The notes: generated from the sequence alone by a model not told the origin. A DNA stretch of 64,000 nt from Asparagopsis taxiformis (GCA_030407315.1 JALQPE010000613.1:62001-126000), one strand, 5' to 3'. Counted from the first letter of the stretch, positions 1 to 12,510 are shown. A program made the numbers and translations.

Positions 1-738
1 AAGACTAATCTGGCCGACAGATCCGATCACATCTGAATGCAGGCGCATGGCAGTTGCTGCTGTTTGGCGAACCGTGCTCTCCTTTTGGTGATTGTTTCCA
101 TCGTAAGCAGATGCTACTTCTCTTGCTGTCGGCTTTTTCCCATTTCGAACCGTTGACAGTCGATCGGCCTCGTCTCGCGAACCCTTGAGCAGGTCGTAAA
201 ACGTATCCTCGACAAAGAATATTTCATTGTGTTTCTTGTTCTGATGTCTCGCAATTTGCTTCAAAACCTGAAGGCTGCAGCCTCCTTTAAGCATTATTAC
301 TGGCCACCTAAACGTCTCCCAAACTTCAGGCATCTCATTGCATAGCTCCTTGATAGCTGTTAAGCGATGCATACCATCGACTACACCATACCATTTTTCT
401 CTGCTTTTCGCCTTTTCACGAGCATCCTTATCCGATAATCCTAATTCGGCTCGGAAGTGATCTGTGATATGGTGTGCAAAGGAACCTTCGAGAGATATAA
501 CCAGGGGGAAATCAGAGCGTGCGACATAACCCATTTCACCTTCAGAGCTGAACAAAGCCTTCAATCGCTGGATACCAGATCCTGATATACCCCTCACTTT
601 AGTCAAAGGAATACAAGATAATGGATCCAATGAAACATGAACTGATTCTTCCATCACCTCTGAAAACATCGCTCTGGATATGCGTATGTCAGGACCTTTT
701 GGTTTCATTTGTTCAGCTGCTTTACGCTTGCGACCCAT
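1..738 (-). CDS. ParB-like domain protein, C-terminal part beyond window edge
   Basis: The reading frame is open from an ATG at 738 to the left edge (about 246 codons seen). An in-frame TGA lies 15 bases before the ATG, which fixes the start. Early residues are basic (MGRKRKAAEQ). Near residue 120 is the box VVDGMHRLTA, which matches the glycine-arginine box of ParB/sulfiredoxin-like domains. It is preceded by the usual N-terminal strand-helix layout (DPLSCIPLTKV, then IQRLKALF). After the box, a stretch with QNKKHNEIFFVEDTFYDLL resembles the segment that follows this box in the two other ParB-like proteins in this window. ParB domains bind and hydrolyse CTP or act as nucleases in bacteria; the role here is unknown. 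The gene is divergent from the transposase-like gene at 2357, suggesting one element. The ParB-like fold is fairly sure; the function is not. Confidence 0.7.
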   Translation of the reverse strand, partial: MGRKRKAAEQMKPKGPDIRISRAMFSEVMEESVHVSLDPLSCIPLTKVRGISGSGIQRLKALFSSEGEMGYVARSDFPLVISLEGSFAHHITDHFRAELGLSDKDAREKAKSREKWYGVVDGMHRLTAIKELCNEMPEVWETFRWPVIMLKGGCSLQVLKQIARHQNKKHNEIFFVEDTFYDLLKGSRDEADRLSTVRNGKKPTAREVASAYDGNNHQKESTVRQTAATAMRLHSDVIGSVGQISL

Positions 739-2356
739 CTCTCTCAGGCTTCAAGATTATCACTCGTAACTGTTCTCACTTCGTAGGGGGGAAACAAACG
801 CTAGCGAAACTGGAAACAGAGAATTTAACTAGTCCGACAAAGAAATCTGAGATTTGTCGTTGAATTCGTTAGTGATCATGGCCGTCTCCGAGATATATCA
901 CTATTACTTCCGCTGCCAAAGTGTAACATTCGAGAGACATCAAATCTGGGTTTACTCTGAGCTTCAATTTTGAATATGTCAGACAAAGTCGTGTCGTGCT
1001 AGTCATGTTCAATAGAATTTCAAAACAAGGTTGTCTACTTTGCCCTTGGTGGTCTGAAAAGAGTTCAGGCCACAGAGGATGAGATTTCCATTTTGGCAGA
1101 TGGCAGTAGGTAAGTTACGTGTCTCATGGATATAATCTCTCCAAATCAGCGTTTTCATGAGTCTCCGATTTTGGTTTTCCTCGTGCTGTAATTGTGTGTT
1201 TGTAAGTTGGTATGATAATCCGACTATGAACAGGTGCATTTTCATCATCAAAGAGCGACAATGAACGATAATTGGAGCATAGAGATTTCTATTGCAGCTC
1301 AAACTTACAGAGCTGGTCTTGTCACCTTTCCCAAAATAATCAATTGTCAGTAAACCTGGCTCACTGACTTCCAGACTCAAGCCGACTTGGTCGCTGTGGC
1401 CCGCTCATCAGTTTGAGAATTAATACCGTAGTCGTATCATGCTGCACAACAACTGAAACATCCTAGCTACATGTCGTTCATCTCTCTACATTATGTGCTT
1501 CCAGACAACTTGCAATCAGAATAGTCTTTGTTTGACACATCATAGTCAGCTGTGACGTGTCCAGACAGATGTTGCAGAGATAAACGGCACTCGAAAAAAT
1601 TCTATGATAAAATGTCTCATACAATGGACAGGTGTGCAGACTGCACATCAAAACATCATCAAATTATCACAATTAATCCGAACATGGATGTCAGTGACTA
1701 TGCAAAATGCACCTCTTGAGACTATGAAAATGTCTAGAGAGAGATTGCGGCCTTGGTAATATCTCAAACAGATACCACCTGAGATTCTCCAAAGGCATCC
1801 CTGGATACCAGGCTTGCAAACCTGCTCGGGTTTAGATCGCATGGGATAGAGAGGAGCTTCTATAATCCAACCTGTTCATGGTGGTATCTAGAAGAATAGA
1901 TTTTCATAGCTGCAGATACCTCTATCAGTCTTTGGCATGCAACTTTTTTATTTATCTGCACTCAGAGGCAGTAGATCCATGAAAGTATACAAAGATTTCT
2001 CTGAAGTCTGTTGTTCTATTGATTGATGACGGATCAATTGTGCTGGTCACACATGGCGGACTCTTCCATGAACAAAAGGGCCAGTATCAGTATTCAATGA
2101 TTGACAATATGGCCGCTGTGAAAAGACCATCATTTGTCATGGTGTTAAATCATTGCGTTTCGGGGAACTATACAGGATAAATTTCAGTCCCGAAATTCGA
2201 TCATCTTGAAAGGTGTTACATAGGTTATTTGAAAGGAAACAATGAATCTATACGTTCAGACGGTAGTGAACTGGTTTAAAAAAGCGAGCGGAGCGTCTTA
2301 GCTGTCATTTTTCTTTTCGGCCAGTATCAGTATCAACAAATAGCTGATTACCGCTC
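739..2356. other. Intergenic region between divergent genes, with a 15-bp direct repeat
   Basis: I see no convincing gene here; the short open frames lack recognisable motifs. GGCCAGTATCAGTAT occurs at 2079-2093 and again at 2319-2333, just before the transposase-like gene. The stretch probably holds the promoters of both divergent genes, but no clear TATA box stands out. Confidence 0.4.
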
Positions 2357-4846
2357 ATGCATGACTCGGAGCAATCCATGTACTTCTGTTCTTTTCACTT
2401 CCAGCGAAGAAAAATTTCTTTCTTTCTACCCCCAAAGTCGAATAGCATCATGTCCGAGAACTCATGGTCATCAAGGTATTCTGCTGAGTCATCTGACTCT
2501 TTTCTAGACTCTCGCAGTAGCATAATTCATGACGCAGAAAACTTTGCTCATGAAAAAGATCTCTCTAGATCTTCCCACTCCTCGGTATCGTTGGAAGAGA
2601 ATTCAAAACTTCAAAGTGTAGCTACTGGTATGATTGGAAAGCGGAGATACACATACAAGACAAGAAAAAAGTCAGACCGATTTCTATCAAGTCTCCAGCT
2701 GAGAAGAGCTTCGAAGTTACGCAAAATTGAATCGCCTTCATTCTCTTCCAGCTCAGCCCCATGTTGCAAGAGGAGCTGTATAACAGATGCTGATCACGAA
2801 TTCCTGTCGACACAAGTCGAAAAGGCTCTTCAGATGAACCAAGAAGAACGCCGGAATTATCTTTCGAGAATGATGCATGGAACCAAGAGGAAACATTTCC
2901 AATTCAATGAGAAAAGAGTTTGTACACAGTTTCTCGTAGAAATGTTTGGATTCTCACGCTACCTGATATGCTCGGTCAAGGGAGCTCCCAGGAGTTTTAT
3001 AAGGCGGGAAACACCAAATGAATCTGGGGGTGCAAGAGTCAACCACGGAGATAAGATTTTAACCTTTCTAAGACGCCTCGCAGATAATACTGCCGAAAGA
3101 ATGCCTGACACCACGGAGTTCCACCTACCATTTATTGAAAAGAAACAAGTCTATCTGAGATTCCTTGATGAATACAAGATTCTGTACCGAGATAATCCTC
3201 CGTCCCAAAGCTATTTCCTCCGCATATGGAAACATCAACTACCCGAGATAAAGGTTAGAAAGCTAACCCGTTTCACAATATGCCATGAGTGTGAGACCAT
3301 CCGGTATGCGCTACATTCAGCCGGTACTGACGTAGCTAGAGCCGCAGCGTTCCGAAAAAGGAAAACAGAACACCAAAAGATGATAAGGAGAGAAAGACAA
3401 GAGTATTCCTGTAAATGTGAGGAGGCTCAACTATATCCTGAGCAGTTCATGTCTGTTATTGTGGATGGAGCTGATCAGAGTGCATTTGGCCTACCTCACT
3501 TTACCTTCTCCACGAAAAACACCTCTGGGCATTCAATTAAGATCAAACTCGTTGGAGTATTGGAGCACGGGAGCTCCAAAAGCTTGTCTCTTTATGTCAT
3601 GACCGAAGAATTTGAGACTGGTTCCAACCACATTGTTGAAGCTATCCACCGCACACTACAGAAGAAATCTTTGGCTACTCCAAAATTCCCTCCTGTTCTG
3701 TACATCCAGCTTGACAACTGCGTAAGGGAGAACAAAAATAGATACACTCTTGCGTATTTGGAGTGCCTTGTTGCATGGGGTGTGTTTGCAGAGGTCCAGG
3801 CATCTTTTCTTCCCATTGGACACACGCACGCTGATATTGATCAAACTTTCAGCTGTACGTCTGGCAGATTGAAAACCCATGACGCTATCACTCTGCCAGA
3901 TCTAATGAAAGAACTGAAGCTATCTTACACGCCTTCCCCAACTGTTACAGAGATGACAAATGTTGTCAACTTTTCTGGACTCTGTAGACAGGAAAAATGC
4001 ATCCGCAATGTCCGAAACTTTACGCGCTTCAGGTTCTTCAAATCCAATCGTGCTGCATTTCAACATTCTCATGATGTATCGCCGTCTACATCTAGACATG
4101 GTAGTAATCTCAGTCAAGGCTCCTCATGCTTCAAAACGAATTGCACTGTGAAAATGACTTGTGATGCGGAATGGATTCCTCTCTGGGAACGAGAAGAAAA
4201 TGCAGGATTTCTCCAGCAAGTTCCGGACTTGAGTGAAACTCCTCCGACAAAAGCTGTTTCCCCGACCAACTATGATCAGGTGACTAAGCGATTCATTTCA
4301 GAACAAGGGAGGATAAACAATACTTCAAAGATGAATTCACTTTTCGAATTGAGAGACAGAGTATATGAAACTCGGTTGATTCCCTTCCACTGGGACTTAA
4401 GTGATTGTTTCGAGCTCAATTTCAATCGTCGAACCGATAATGCCGATGAATGGAACAAAATCTATTATGAAGAGGATATCGAATATCTCGATACAACAGG
4501 AGAATTTCAACACCAAGACTTGGAGTACGAGCCAAACACTTTTGTGGCTGTGAAACGATCCGAGGAGTCCGATGAAATACCATTCTGGCTGGCAAAAATC
4601 CGAACCGTTCTTACTGATGATAGAGGAAAAGCCATAGCGCTGGAAGTTCATTGGTGGGAATTGAAGAGAGGATCCAGCATGTTTACGGGCTCATTTGCGC
4701 CTTCATTCATTACAAAAGAAAGCAGAAAGATTGTCTGGATTGACAAAGTGTCGGTAGAAAGTGTACATGTTACATTCGATCGATTGTCTTCCAGTAACAA
4801 AATCAATACAAGAACAGCGACAAAAATTAGACAATGCTTGTCCTGA
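2357..4846 (+). CDS. DUF7869-like transposase (DDE/RNase H-like)
   Basis: Intact 829-codon frame. The centre carries blocks that I recognise from DUF7869 proteins of algae, oomycetes and cnidarians: VDGADQSAFGLPHF (about residue 368), IQLDNCVRENKN (about 451) and GHTHADIDQTF (about 489). These fit an RNase H-like fold with acidic residues D, D and H/D in order, so I infer a transposase or integrase. A CHECE pair near residue 315 and CKCEE near 352 could form a zinc site just before the core. The N terminus is serine-rich, and the C terminus has a small domain with WLAKIRTVL. The ATG at 2450 (MSENSWSS) is a plausible alternative start. It is divergent from the ParB-like gene at 738. The family is likely; activity is untested. 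Confidence 0.65.
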   Translation: MHDSEQSMYFCSFHFQRRKISFFLPPKSNSIMSENSWSSRYSAESSDSFLDSRSSIIHDAENFAHEKDLSRSSHSSVSLEENSKLQSVATGMIGKRRYTYKTRKKSDRFLSSLQLRRASKLRKIESPSFSSSSAPCCKRSCITDADHEFLSTQVEKALQMNQEERRNYLSRMMHGTKRKHFQFNEKRVCTQFLVEMFGFSRYLICSVKGAPRSFIRRETPNESGGARVNHGDKILTFLRRLADNTAERMPDTTEFHLPFIEKKQVYLRFLDEYKILYRDNPPSQSYFLRIWKHQLPEIKVRKLTRFTICHECETIRYALHSAGTDVARAAAFRKRKTEHQKMIRRERQEYSCKCEEAQLYPEQFMSVIVDGADQSAFGLPHFTFSTKNTSGHSIKIKLVGVLEHGSSKSLSLYVMTEEFETGSNHIVEAIHRTLQKKSLATPKFPPVLYIQLDNCVRENKNRYTLAYLECLVAWGVFAEVQASFLPIGHTHADIDQTFSCTSGRLKTHDAITLPDLMKELKLSYTPSPTVTEMTNVVNFSGLCRQEKCIRNVRNFTRFRFFKSNRAAFQHSHDVSPSTSRHGSNLSQGSSCFKTNCTVKMTCDAEWIPLWEREENAGFLQQVPDLSETPPTKAVSPTNYDQVTKRFISEQGRINNTSKMNSLFELRDRVYETRLIPFHWDLSDCFELNFNRRTDNADEWNKIYYEEDIEYLDTTGEFQHQDLEYEPNTFVAVKRSEESDEIPFWLAKIRTVLTDDRGKAIALEVHWWELKRGSSMFTGSFAPSFITKESRKIVWIDKVSVESVHVTFDRLSSSNKINTRTATKIRQCLS

Positions 4847-7800
4847 ACAGTAAGAGTGTAGTTCCAGATTCGTATTGGGAGATTAAAACACAATCATGAG
4901 ATCTTCTACATTGTCCTTTCTAATACAGTTCTTCACATTTTTCCTGGTCCAGAAGGCTCACCTGAGACATTTGGAGATATGTTCAAGGCTGGTCTATATG
5001 TTTGGGATGTTCGGTGCATGGAACCAATGAGGGGCTCCTCCCAGACTGTGATGATGTAGATGGAAGTAGAACGTTTCAACTGGAAGATTACGTAAATTCA
5101 ATGTTCGACCGTTTAGTTTCGTGAGTTTAATGGTACTAGCTAGTAGGTACAAGAAGAGGCAGCATTTCTGTTTGGAACCCCGATCTCCGCAATGTTCATG
5201 ACCATGCAGCAGCGTAAGCAAAAATTCCGCTGTAGTTGCTGGAAATATCTATCGTGGTGGAAACCTCTACATCAAATGTGGCTTTGCTTTTCTACAGTGC
5301 TTTACTCCATCGGTTTAGTACTAATAAGACGTCTTATTCATGAACAAATACACGGTTGAGCTCATCTGCGCCATAAACCAGTGTGGCAGTGTAGGCGTGG
5401 TATAGACTCGAATCGCTTGTCTAAGACTCCTTCTAGGTCGCTCATTGTCTCATGTAACGTATTCAAATTGACGCTCATTGCCCTGTACGTCAGACGTATG
5501 TGCAAAGCAAGTATACTCTGCTTGAAATGATTGGTAAAACTTGTACAAGCACAATTCATGTACGTACATATCGTAGACGTGTTCAATAGATTAAACTATA
5601 GCCTATGGATGCATTTTCTCTCTCCATTGCCATGGCGTGTTCACAATTGTGCTCTCAAGCGATTGATCGCTTACGTGAGATTATCGCCACCTACGCCGCA
5701 CGTATCTCATGCCGTTGTCTAGCCCTATCCCTCACGCTCCGTCACCCAGCATCTTTTACCAGCGTTAAACAACAGAAACCGTATCTACACAACCCTTCAT
5801 CCTCCATGGTGTTTACCATCACCATCCCTTCCAGGTTAGTAATCATCAACATCATCATACCCGTGTCATGCGCAGCCATGCCGAGTCGTGGCGCCAATTT
5901 GAAACACATGCGACCAGCCATCTGCGATGTGCAGGCCATTCAAATCGCCATATACATATCCGTCATAGGTTCCAATCAGCCGCGATTCAAACAGCAGATC
6001 GTCAGATTTTCCAGGGCTTCTGTGGAGAATTGCTTGTCCGACACTACCTGTACCGGTACATACGTCTGTATCAGTTTTGATGACAGCATAGGACCGTACT
6101 CATTGGCCACTCGCAGTACATGCGCCTGCCTTCCTACCAACCCCGACGATTTGCAATCAGCAACATTAATGTTCCTGTGCAAATCCTATCTGTCTACCTG
6201 GCGACTTATGCTTCGACTTTAGCGACGTCACCGCATCGCTTGGCCTCCCATCGGCCCAATGAGTTTCTGATTCATCGGTGAACACGAACGGAAATAGTCT
6301 CACAGGCGCACAGTGTAGAACTAATGATGATTGTCCGGGTGCGCATGTCTCGCGAATGAGGATGTTGAATCAGCCAATGTTACGCGATGTTCGGATGCGC
6401 ATGTTGCTTGTCTGTGTGTCCCCACTGTGAGCTAGGTTTCTTGCGATTGCGACAATGGCAAAAGTACAGATGGATAGGTCTGTGCCGCATGGCGCGTAAT
6501 CTCCCTTTGTGTCCCGCCTGGAACTGACGCTTTTTTCTACACGAGTATGTTTCGCTGGTACCAACGCCGTCTGAAATTTATTAATTATTTTCATCCATCG
6601 CTATTTTCCGAAATGTAGTTCACCGACATGCATACAACGGTACATGTTGACATCGAGTTCTCTACATTCAGAGTGGTATAGGCGAATGCATCCAACAGAA
6701 AAGACATACAAGATTGTGTATATCATGCTGCACATCAAGATCTCCTCAGTGTCAGTGGAACAGGAGAGACAGGTGTCTTTATGTCTCTTCGTGTCAAACG
6801 CAACTGTGCTTCCGACAAAACCCCAAAATTCTCTCCGAGACAGCTGTCCCAATTCTGAATCACACTCAGCACTGAAAAAATGTCCAAAAAATGTCCAAGC
6901 AACCATATTTATGCTCTGAACAGTCCTATTCGTAATCGAAATCATCGAAAACCCAAAGCACAGCGTTTTCTAAGGAATAGAAAATATTCTGTTAAAAAAA
7001 TAAATTCTGAATTTCTCGAAATCAGTGTTCGACGTGAGGGCGTGCACAGGCAGAATTCGCCCATAATGAGTTCGGCGCCTGTGGCAACGGGCAGCTGGGA
7101 TTTTCGGGAGGAGAATCGGCCAAAGTCACCGGTGGAGTCCTTTGAGAAGTCGCAACGACGCGTGCGTACCGGCAACTGGATGGGAAGCTGGGTGAGAAGC
7201 TCTGGGTCCGGGACGCAGGGCGTGTTGGTGGCAGTGACGGGCTGGTAGACAGGCATCCCGGAATATATCTTATCCTCTGATCAGACAATTGTATTCGCAG
7301 GGCTGCGGTAAACGGAAGCGCGTTGGACAGACACCGAGTATGTAAACGAAAGGCCAGTTGGAATAGATCGAATGGCGGACCCACCATAGTTTATCCCCAG
7401 AAGGAAGTAGTTGTTGAGAAGGAAACGTATGGTTTAACTCAACGTTCCAACATGGTGTCAGAAATGTGTCGTATTGTTCTGGACATGGATATGAAAAGCG
7501 CCCAAAAATGGGCTAATGAAACACTGGCTACGAAGAAACTTGTAGATGTTCTTACAAAGCTGCTACACAGCAGATAGGAGAGAACTCAATTGGCTTGGGC
7601 TTCATAGCAAAACGGACAGGATATTTTTATTTCTATACTTTGAGGGCGGTTCAAATGTTCAGTGGTACATCAGATAGCGTGAGTTGGGTATCTGTAAGTG
7701 GTCTAACAATACCTGTTCGTTATTGAAAGCTCTCCTCGTCCCATATGCCTCCATCGATAAGCTAATGTATCAAAATTTTGCCAGATGTTGGAGAACATCA

Positions 7801-8530
7801 TATCGCCTCAAACCTAACCTACCAAGTCACTTGCAGCTGCAGAATTTCCTGTGGAGAGGTGGTATCCACCTACAAAACAGTTTTCTGAAGCGGTCACCAC
7901 TTCTTCATGAGTCAGGAAGACGGCAGCTCTTCCGAATTTTTTCTTCAAGAACTCCGTAGGTACGTCCACAGTTGTGTCATGAAATGCCCAGGGATGATGA
8001 TGACATGGCAAGTCTCTTCATCGTTTTCCTTTGTGTCAATTTTTTCAAGACATTGGAGAGTCAGCAGCGCGACTCAATTGAAACAAGTGATTCCGAAAGT
8101 GCGGAATGCTAGTTATGGTCGGGTCATGACATGATGCTTTGCTGGAGATGGTGCGGGTATATGAAGTGGTGGGAATATGCTCAGAAACGATCCATTACTG
8201 AAAATCACTGCCAGAACGACCACTCAAGCTAACCCGGAAAACATTACATTACAACAGCTATAAGTTACCTACTTGGAAAATGTATCGCACCGTGTAAAAA
8301 ATTTCTATGTGGAGTGGAATGAATGGTTAGGTTTTTGAATGCAGCCAATTAGCGTTAGTGAGCGGCATTTGCGCATATTATTATGCGCCAAAAGTCTTCT
8401 TTGCGCTGCCCCCCTGGGCCATTCACCAACGGCGCATTTCCCTTAGTACCTCCTCATATTACCAAAAAATTAAGTTCCCGATGCAGACAGTCGTTCTCGC
8501 GGAAATTGCATACCACCTGATTACAACCAA
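4847..8530. other. Long stretch without a supported gene
   Basis: Open frames here are short and lack family motifs. On the minus strand near 6240-6288 one frame reads FVFTDESETHWADGRP, faintly like the first catalytic block of Tc1-type transposases, but no further blocks follow, so I do not call a gene. The minus frame near 5870-6020 (GTYDGYVYGDLNGLHIADGW) looks codon-like but is unrecognised. The rest holds nothing I can name. Confidence 0.3.
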
Positions 8531-10154
8531 TCATTGTATCTTGCCACCGCCGACTCCCTCATCGGCCCCCACATCGCCTTCCTTCATGCAACCAAACGCC
8601 GTCGCAGCATCCGAGGCCGCAACGTCATTCACCGCAATCGTTCCAAACTGTAACACTCTGCCCATTCTCATCACGCGTCCGATGTCCTTCGAGTACACAT
8701 ACGCCGCCAGTCCCATTTCGGTGCCCTCATTCGCCCCTCGCACCACCACCTCTTCTTCGAACGCCAATATCGCCACCACAGGTCCAAATGTCTTCACCTT
8801 AGCCACGTCCATATCGTCTGTAACACCCAATAACAGCATCGCCGGATAGAAACAATCAGCCGATGCCGCACTCTCACCATTGCGCAATTTGTCTACATTA
8901 CTCCCGCCAAGCGCCAGCACCGCGCCCGCAGCAACTGCCTGTTCCACCTGTCTTGCCACTCGATCAACCGCCGCGCTAGATATTAACGGTCCGAGCGTCA
9001 CCCCTCATCCAGACCATTGCCCATAACCGGCCTACCCATGCGTTGCAATAGCATCGAAGCAAACTTTTCATACCTGTCGCCGCGCTGTGCAAACACTCAG
9101 CTAGCTTCGATACAAGTCTGACCGCTAACCCGAAATTTACACTTCATCAGCCCGTCCACCGCCGCCTCTACATCACAATCGTCAAACACAATGAACGGTG
9201 CATGACCGCCAAGTTCTAAACTGCATTTCAAAACTTTCAGCCGCCAACTTTCCAATCAACTTCCCCTCTTTGGTACTACCCGTAAAACTAGCCATTCGCA
9301 CTGCAAAATGCGCCAAAACGTGCTGCACAATCTCCTTTCCATGCTCACAAACCAGCACATTAAACACGCCGTCCACTCATCTCGCGCGTCGACTCAGCTC
9401 CGCAAACGCCAGCGCCGAAAGAGGCGTGCGCCCACTCCGATTAGCAATCACTACGCACCTGGCCGCCATAGCCGGTGCGACCTTCCTTGCCAGCATAGCC
9501 AGCGGAAAGTTCCAGGGTGTAATCGCCAAGCAGAAACCAACCGCCTCTCTCGTGACGATCATCGTGAACATGATGTTCAGCGAGTTGGGGCGTACTTATG
9601 TGGCGCGACTGCCCTCTCCCCGTCACGCCAAAAGTGCATACCAGTCGAGAACACTGGCCGCATAGTCGACCTCAGCACATGCCTCCTGTAGCGGCTTGCC
9701 GTTCTCCAACGCGATCAGTTGCGCTAGATACGCTTTGTATTCCAGTAGCAATTCATGCCACGCCCGCAGTGTTTGGCTTTGTATGACGACGTCCGTGCCT
9801 CGCCATGTCCCCAACGCGCTTTCGGCCGAAGACATAGATTGTGCATTGCAATCATGATCGCAATGCACAATCTGTGTCTGCGGGCGTGGCTTCTGTGACG
9901 CGTCGTACAATTCTGTTTTATGTGGGGTTGGTAACGACGATGTCTCGTCGGTTACGTACTGGGATAAAAGTGCCGTCGATAAATGAACTGCCGACAATCA
10001 GACTGAGATCTTCCAGTAACAGTGTATCGGCGTTAGCAAGATTCATGTACGAATTGGGATGTGGCGTGGACATATTGGTTGGCACTGGAAACTCGACTGC
10101 GGTTACTCGAGATGGTGGTGTTTTGCATTCGAAACATTCGAGACTCCGGAACAT
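8531..10154 (-). pseudogene. Aldehyde dehydrogenase (succinate-semialdehyde type), broken
   Basis: Several minus-strand frames together give an aldehyde dehydrogenase in the right order. They are an N-terminal IDGTFIPV segment (9918-10154), then LENGKPLQEA and SVLDWYALL (9623-9997), the cofactor-site ITPWNFPLAM (9377-9571), the Rossmann FTGSTKEGK (9182-9376), LELGGHAP with the general-base Glu, SGQTC with the catalytic Cys (about 9120-9200), and the C-terminal half with TFGPVV (8531-9001). The pattern is closest to GabD-like succinate-semialdehyde dehydrogenases. At least four frame changes and one in-frame stop separate the pieces, and no obvious introns explain them. A near-perfect palindrome sits in the N-terminal part. 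I read it as a pseudogene; read-level indels are the alternative. Confidence 0.8.
9836..9871. repeat. 36-bp near-perfect palindrome inside the dehydrogenase remnant
   Basis: Arms GATTGTGCATTGC and GCAATGCACAATC are exact inverse complements. The 10-base centre is itself close to palindromic, so only one mirrored pair mismatches across 36 bases. It lies where the dehydrogenase frame is broken and adds residues not expected in the family. Confidence 0.85.
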
Positions 10155-10639
10155 GTTGACCTGTTTGGCAAGTAAATCTGAGACAACACTGATTCTAAAA
10201 CTACTGTTTGGCCACTAGACATCAAGGGACAAGCCTGTCGAGAGCCGATCCTTCTCTTCAAGGATGTATTGCTGGCCTGACTTTGTCTACCTATGAGTAC
10301 GACCTGGCGTGTGAACTTCGTTCTACGGTACAGAAACTATATTACGGAAAAAATTCTCGTCGAGCTGTTTCAAGCTAGACATGATATTAAACTTGTTACT
10401 GCATGTGGGGGCCTCTACAGAAGCAGAATGCCACTTATAGAGTTACCTAATTGTCTTTCTATTCTAATAGTTCTTTCGTCTGAGCCAGATACCGTTCTGC
10501 TACGAGCAGCTATTTTTTGGACTCGCATCTCATTCTTCACAGGCGGAAGAAGGGTGTCCAAAACAGCGTCTGAAAGAGTTTTCGTCAGATGTGACCCATG
10601 TTGGAAAAACGATAGGATGGACTAGTAGGAGATACAATC
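10155..10639. other. No gene seen
   Basis: This stretch separates the dehydrogenase remnant from the repeat array. I see no coding motif, RNA gene or clear repeat in it. Confidence 0.3.
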
Positions 10640-10643
10640 AGCC

Positions 10644-10825
10644 TAGAAATTCTAAAATTTCTGGCAGAAAAAATTACAAAAAAACATCGATTTCGGCGGT
10701 CCATTGTGCCGTACGGCACACCCCCATCTCAAAAACATGTTCACTTGTGCATGTTTTTGAGAATAGCCCAAAAAATAAAGCAATTCAGGTCGCCTAATTT
10801 GGCCACAACGGCCCCAGAAGCCATC
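10644..10825 (+). repeat. Dyad-rich repeat, copy 1
   Basis: Contains GAAATT-CTAA-AATTTC, the 14-bp palindrome GTGCCGTACGGCAC (10706-10719), and a 34-bp hairpin with arms CTCAAAAACATG and CATGTTTTTGAG (10728-10761). A GGCC-ACAAC-GGCC dyad follows. Confidence 0.9.
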
Positions 10826-11479
10826 CAGTGCCCCGAGCGGCCCTGAGTTCCTCCCTCCCCCGCTCACGCCCATACTTTTTAACCGTTCCAGTCAGCCTCA
10901 CCAATGCCTTCACCTCCACATCATACTCCTCCGCTCAGCTGGTCAACCTGGACGTCCAGTGGATGTGCTCGTCGTCTTCGACTTCCACAATTGTAGAACA
11001 ATACCACGACAACTACACCTATCGCGGAGCTCACCCATCAGTGGTGGACTTCGATGAATGTCTGCTACTATTGCCCTCGAGTCCACCGACAATTTGGACA
11101 TCCAGCCAGCATTGGTTGCTGCTCTGCTATCTCATTCGTTCTCCGTTGCATGTACATGCGTCGGAGTATGACTGAGGTGACAGTTCAAAACGTTGTTGAC
11201 CAGTGGTACACCTGGGAAGTACTTCAATGTGCAGCAGCTGACAGACACACACATACAAAAACGTACGGCTCGCACGCCACGCCACTGACGCGAACGTCAG
11301 TACCGTGCTGCAGTGTGTGCGCTCCGTGCAATAGCATGATGACAATGGGTGCAGCCATTGCCATCCGGCTGCCGACCAGGATAGCCTCTCGCATCCGATG
11401 GCCTGTTGTCGGTACGGTAGCTCCGTGCCATAATAGCCTGCTTCATTGTTGCAATGTGTGCAGGTGCCCAATATACGAC

Positions 11480-11722
11480 TAACCTGAAATGGACGTCCGG
11501 CTCAATTTCATTGCTGCCCAGCCCAGAGATATTGAAATTTCGGGTAGAGGAAAAATTGCAAAAAAGTATCGATTTGGGGGTCGAGAGTGCTGTACGGCAC
11601 ACCCCCATCTCAAAAACATGTTCACATGTGCATGTTTTTGAGAATAGCCCAAAACATAAAGCAATTCAGGACGTCCGCCGGACATAGGCTTGATTCTAAT
11701 TTGGCCACAACGGCCCCAGAAG
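11480..11722 (+). repeat. Dyad-rich repeat, copy 2
   Basis: Begins with AACCTGAAATGGACGTCCGG. The hairpin is at 11609-11642. The 14-bp palindrome has one change (GTGCTGTACGGCAC, 11587-11600). After the shared end it continues ACGTCCGCCGGACATAGG, which copies 3 and 5 resemble. Confidence 0.9.
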
Positions 11723-12510
11723 CTACCAAGCGCCCCGAGCGGCCCCTCCCCGCTCACTTACCCACTCACGCCCATCTTGCAGAAACGTTCCTGCTGGCCT
11801 CATCCCTGCCTTCACATCCACATCATAATCCTCTGCTGAACTATTCAGCTTGGACGCTCACTGGAAGTACTCGTCTTCGACGTCCGCCAATGCAGGACAA
11901 CACCATGAATACTAAACCCACCGTGGATCTCAGTCATCAACGGTGGGCGTCCTATAAATGACTGCTATAGAACCATTTCCCCAAGCCCTCCAATTTGGAC
12001 GCTCAGCCAACAGCGATTGCTGCTCTACCTCCTTGGTCGTTCTCCGATGCATGTAAATGCGTCAAAGTACGACCGATGGGGCAGTCCAAACGTTTTGTAC
12101 CAGTGCGCGCCTAGGGATACCACAAGGTTCGTCGTACACACACAAACACACCAACACACAAACAACCACACGCTGCAGCACCCAACTTTCGCATGCGTCA
12201 GTGATGTGCTGCTGCAGTGTGTATGCGCCGTGCGGTAGCAAGATTTCCATGCTTGCAGCGATTGACATCCAGACATCCAGCTGCCGACCAGGGAAGCCGT
12301 TTGCAGCCGATTCCCTCTTGTCTGCATGGCATCTCGGTGCTCTCAACACTTGCTTAGTTTCTGCGATGCGAGCAAATGTGCAGCACTCGCCTAACTTGAA
12401 ATGGACGTCCAGTGGAAGTTCGGCTCGGTTGCATTGCTGGTCAGCCCTGAAATTCTAAAATGTTGGGCTGCGAAATAGCTGCAAAACTGTATCCATGTGC
12501 AATACTCGAC

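Noticed and set aside
5605..6222. 205-codon open frame on the plus strand
   Set aside because: Composition is not protein-like, there is no family motif, and it ends among repeats of chance frames.
6166..6288. Possible Tc1-like transposase fragment (TDESETHWADGRP) on the minus strand
   Set aside because: Only one short block fits; no second Asp or Glu block and no terminal repeats follow.
8358..9691. Plus-strand open frames of 127-163 codons
   Set aside because: They lie opposite the dehydrogenase remnant and are its antisense shadows.
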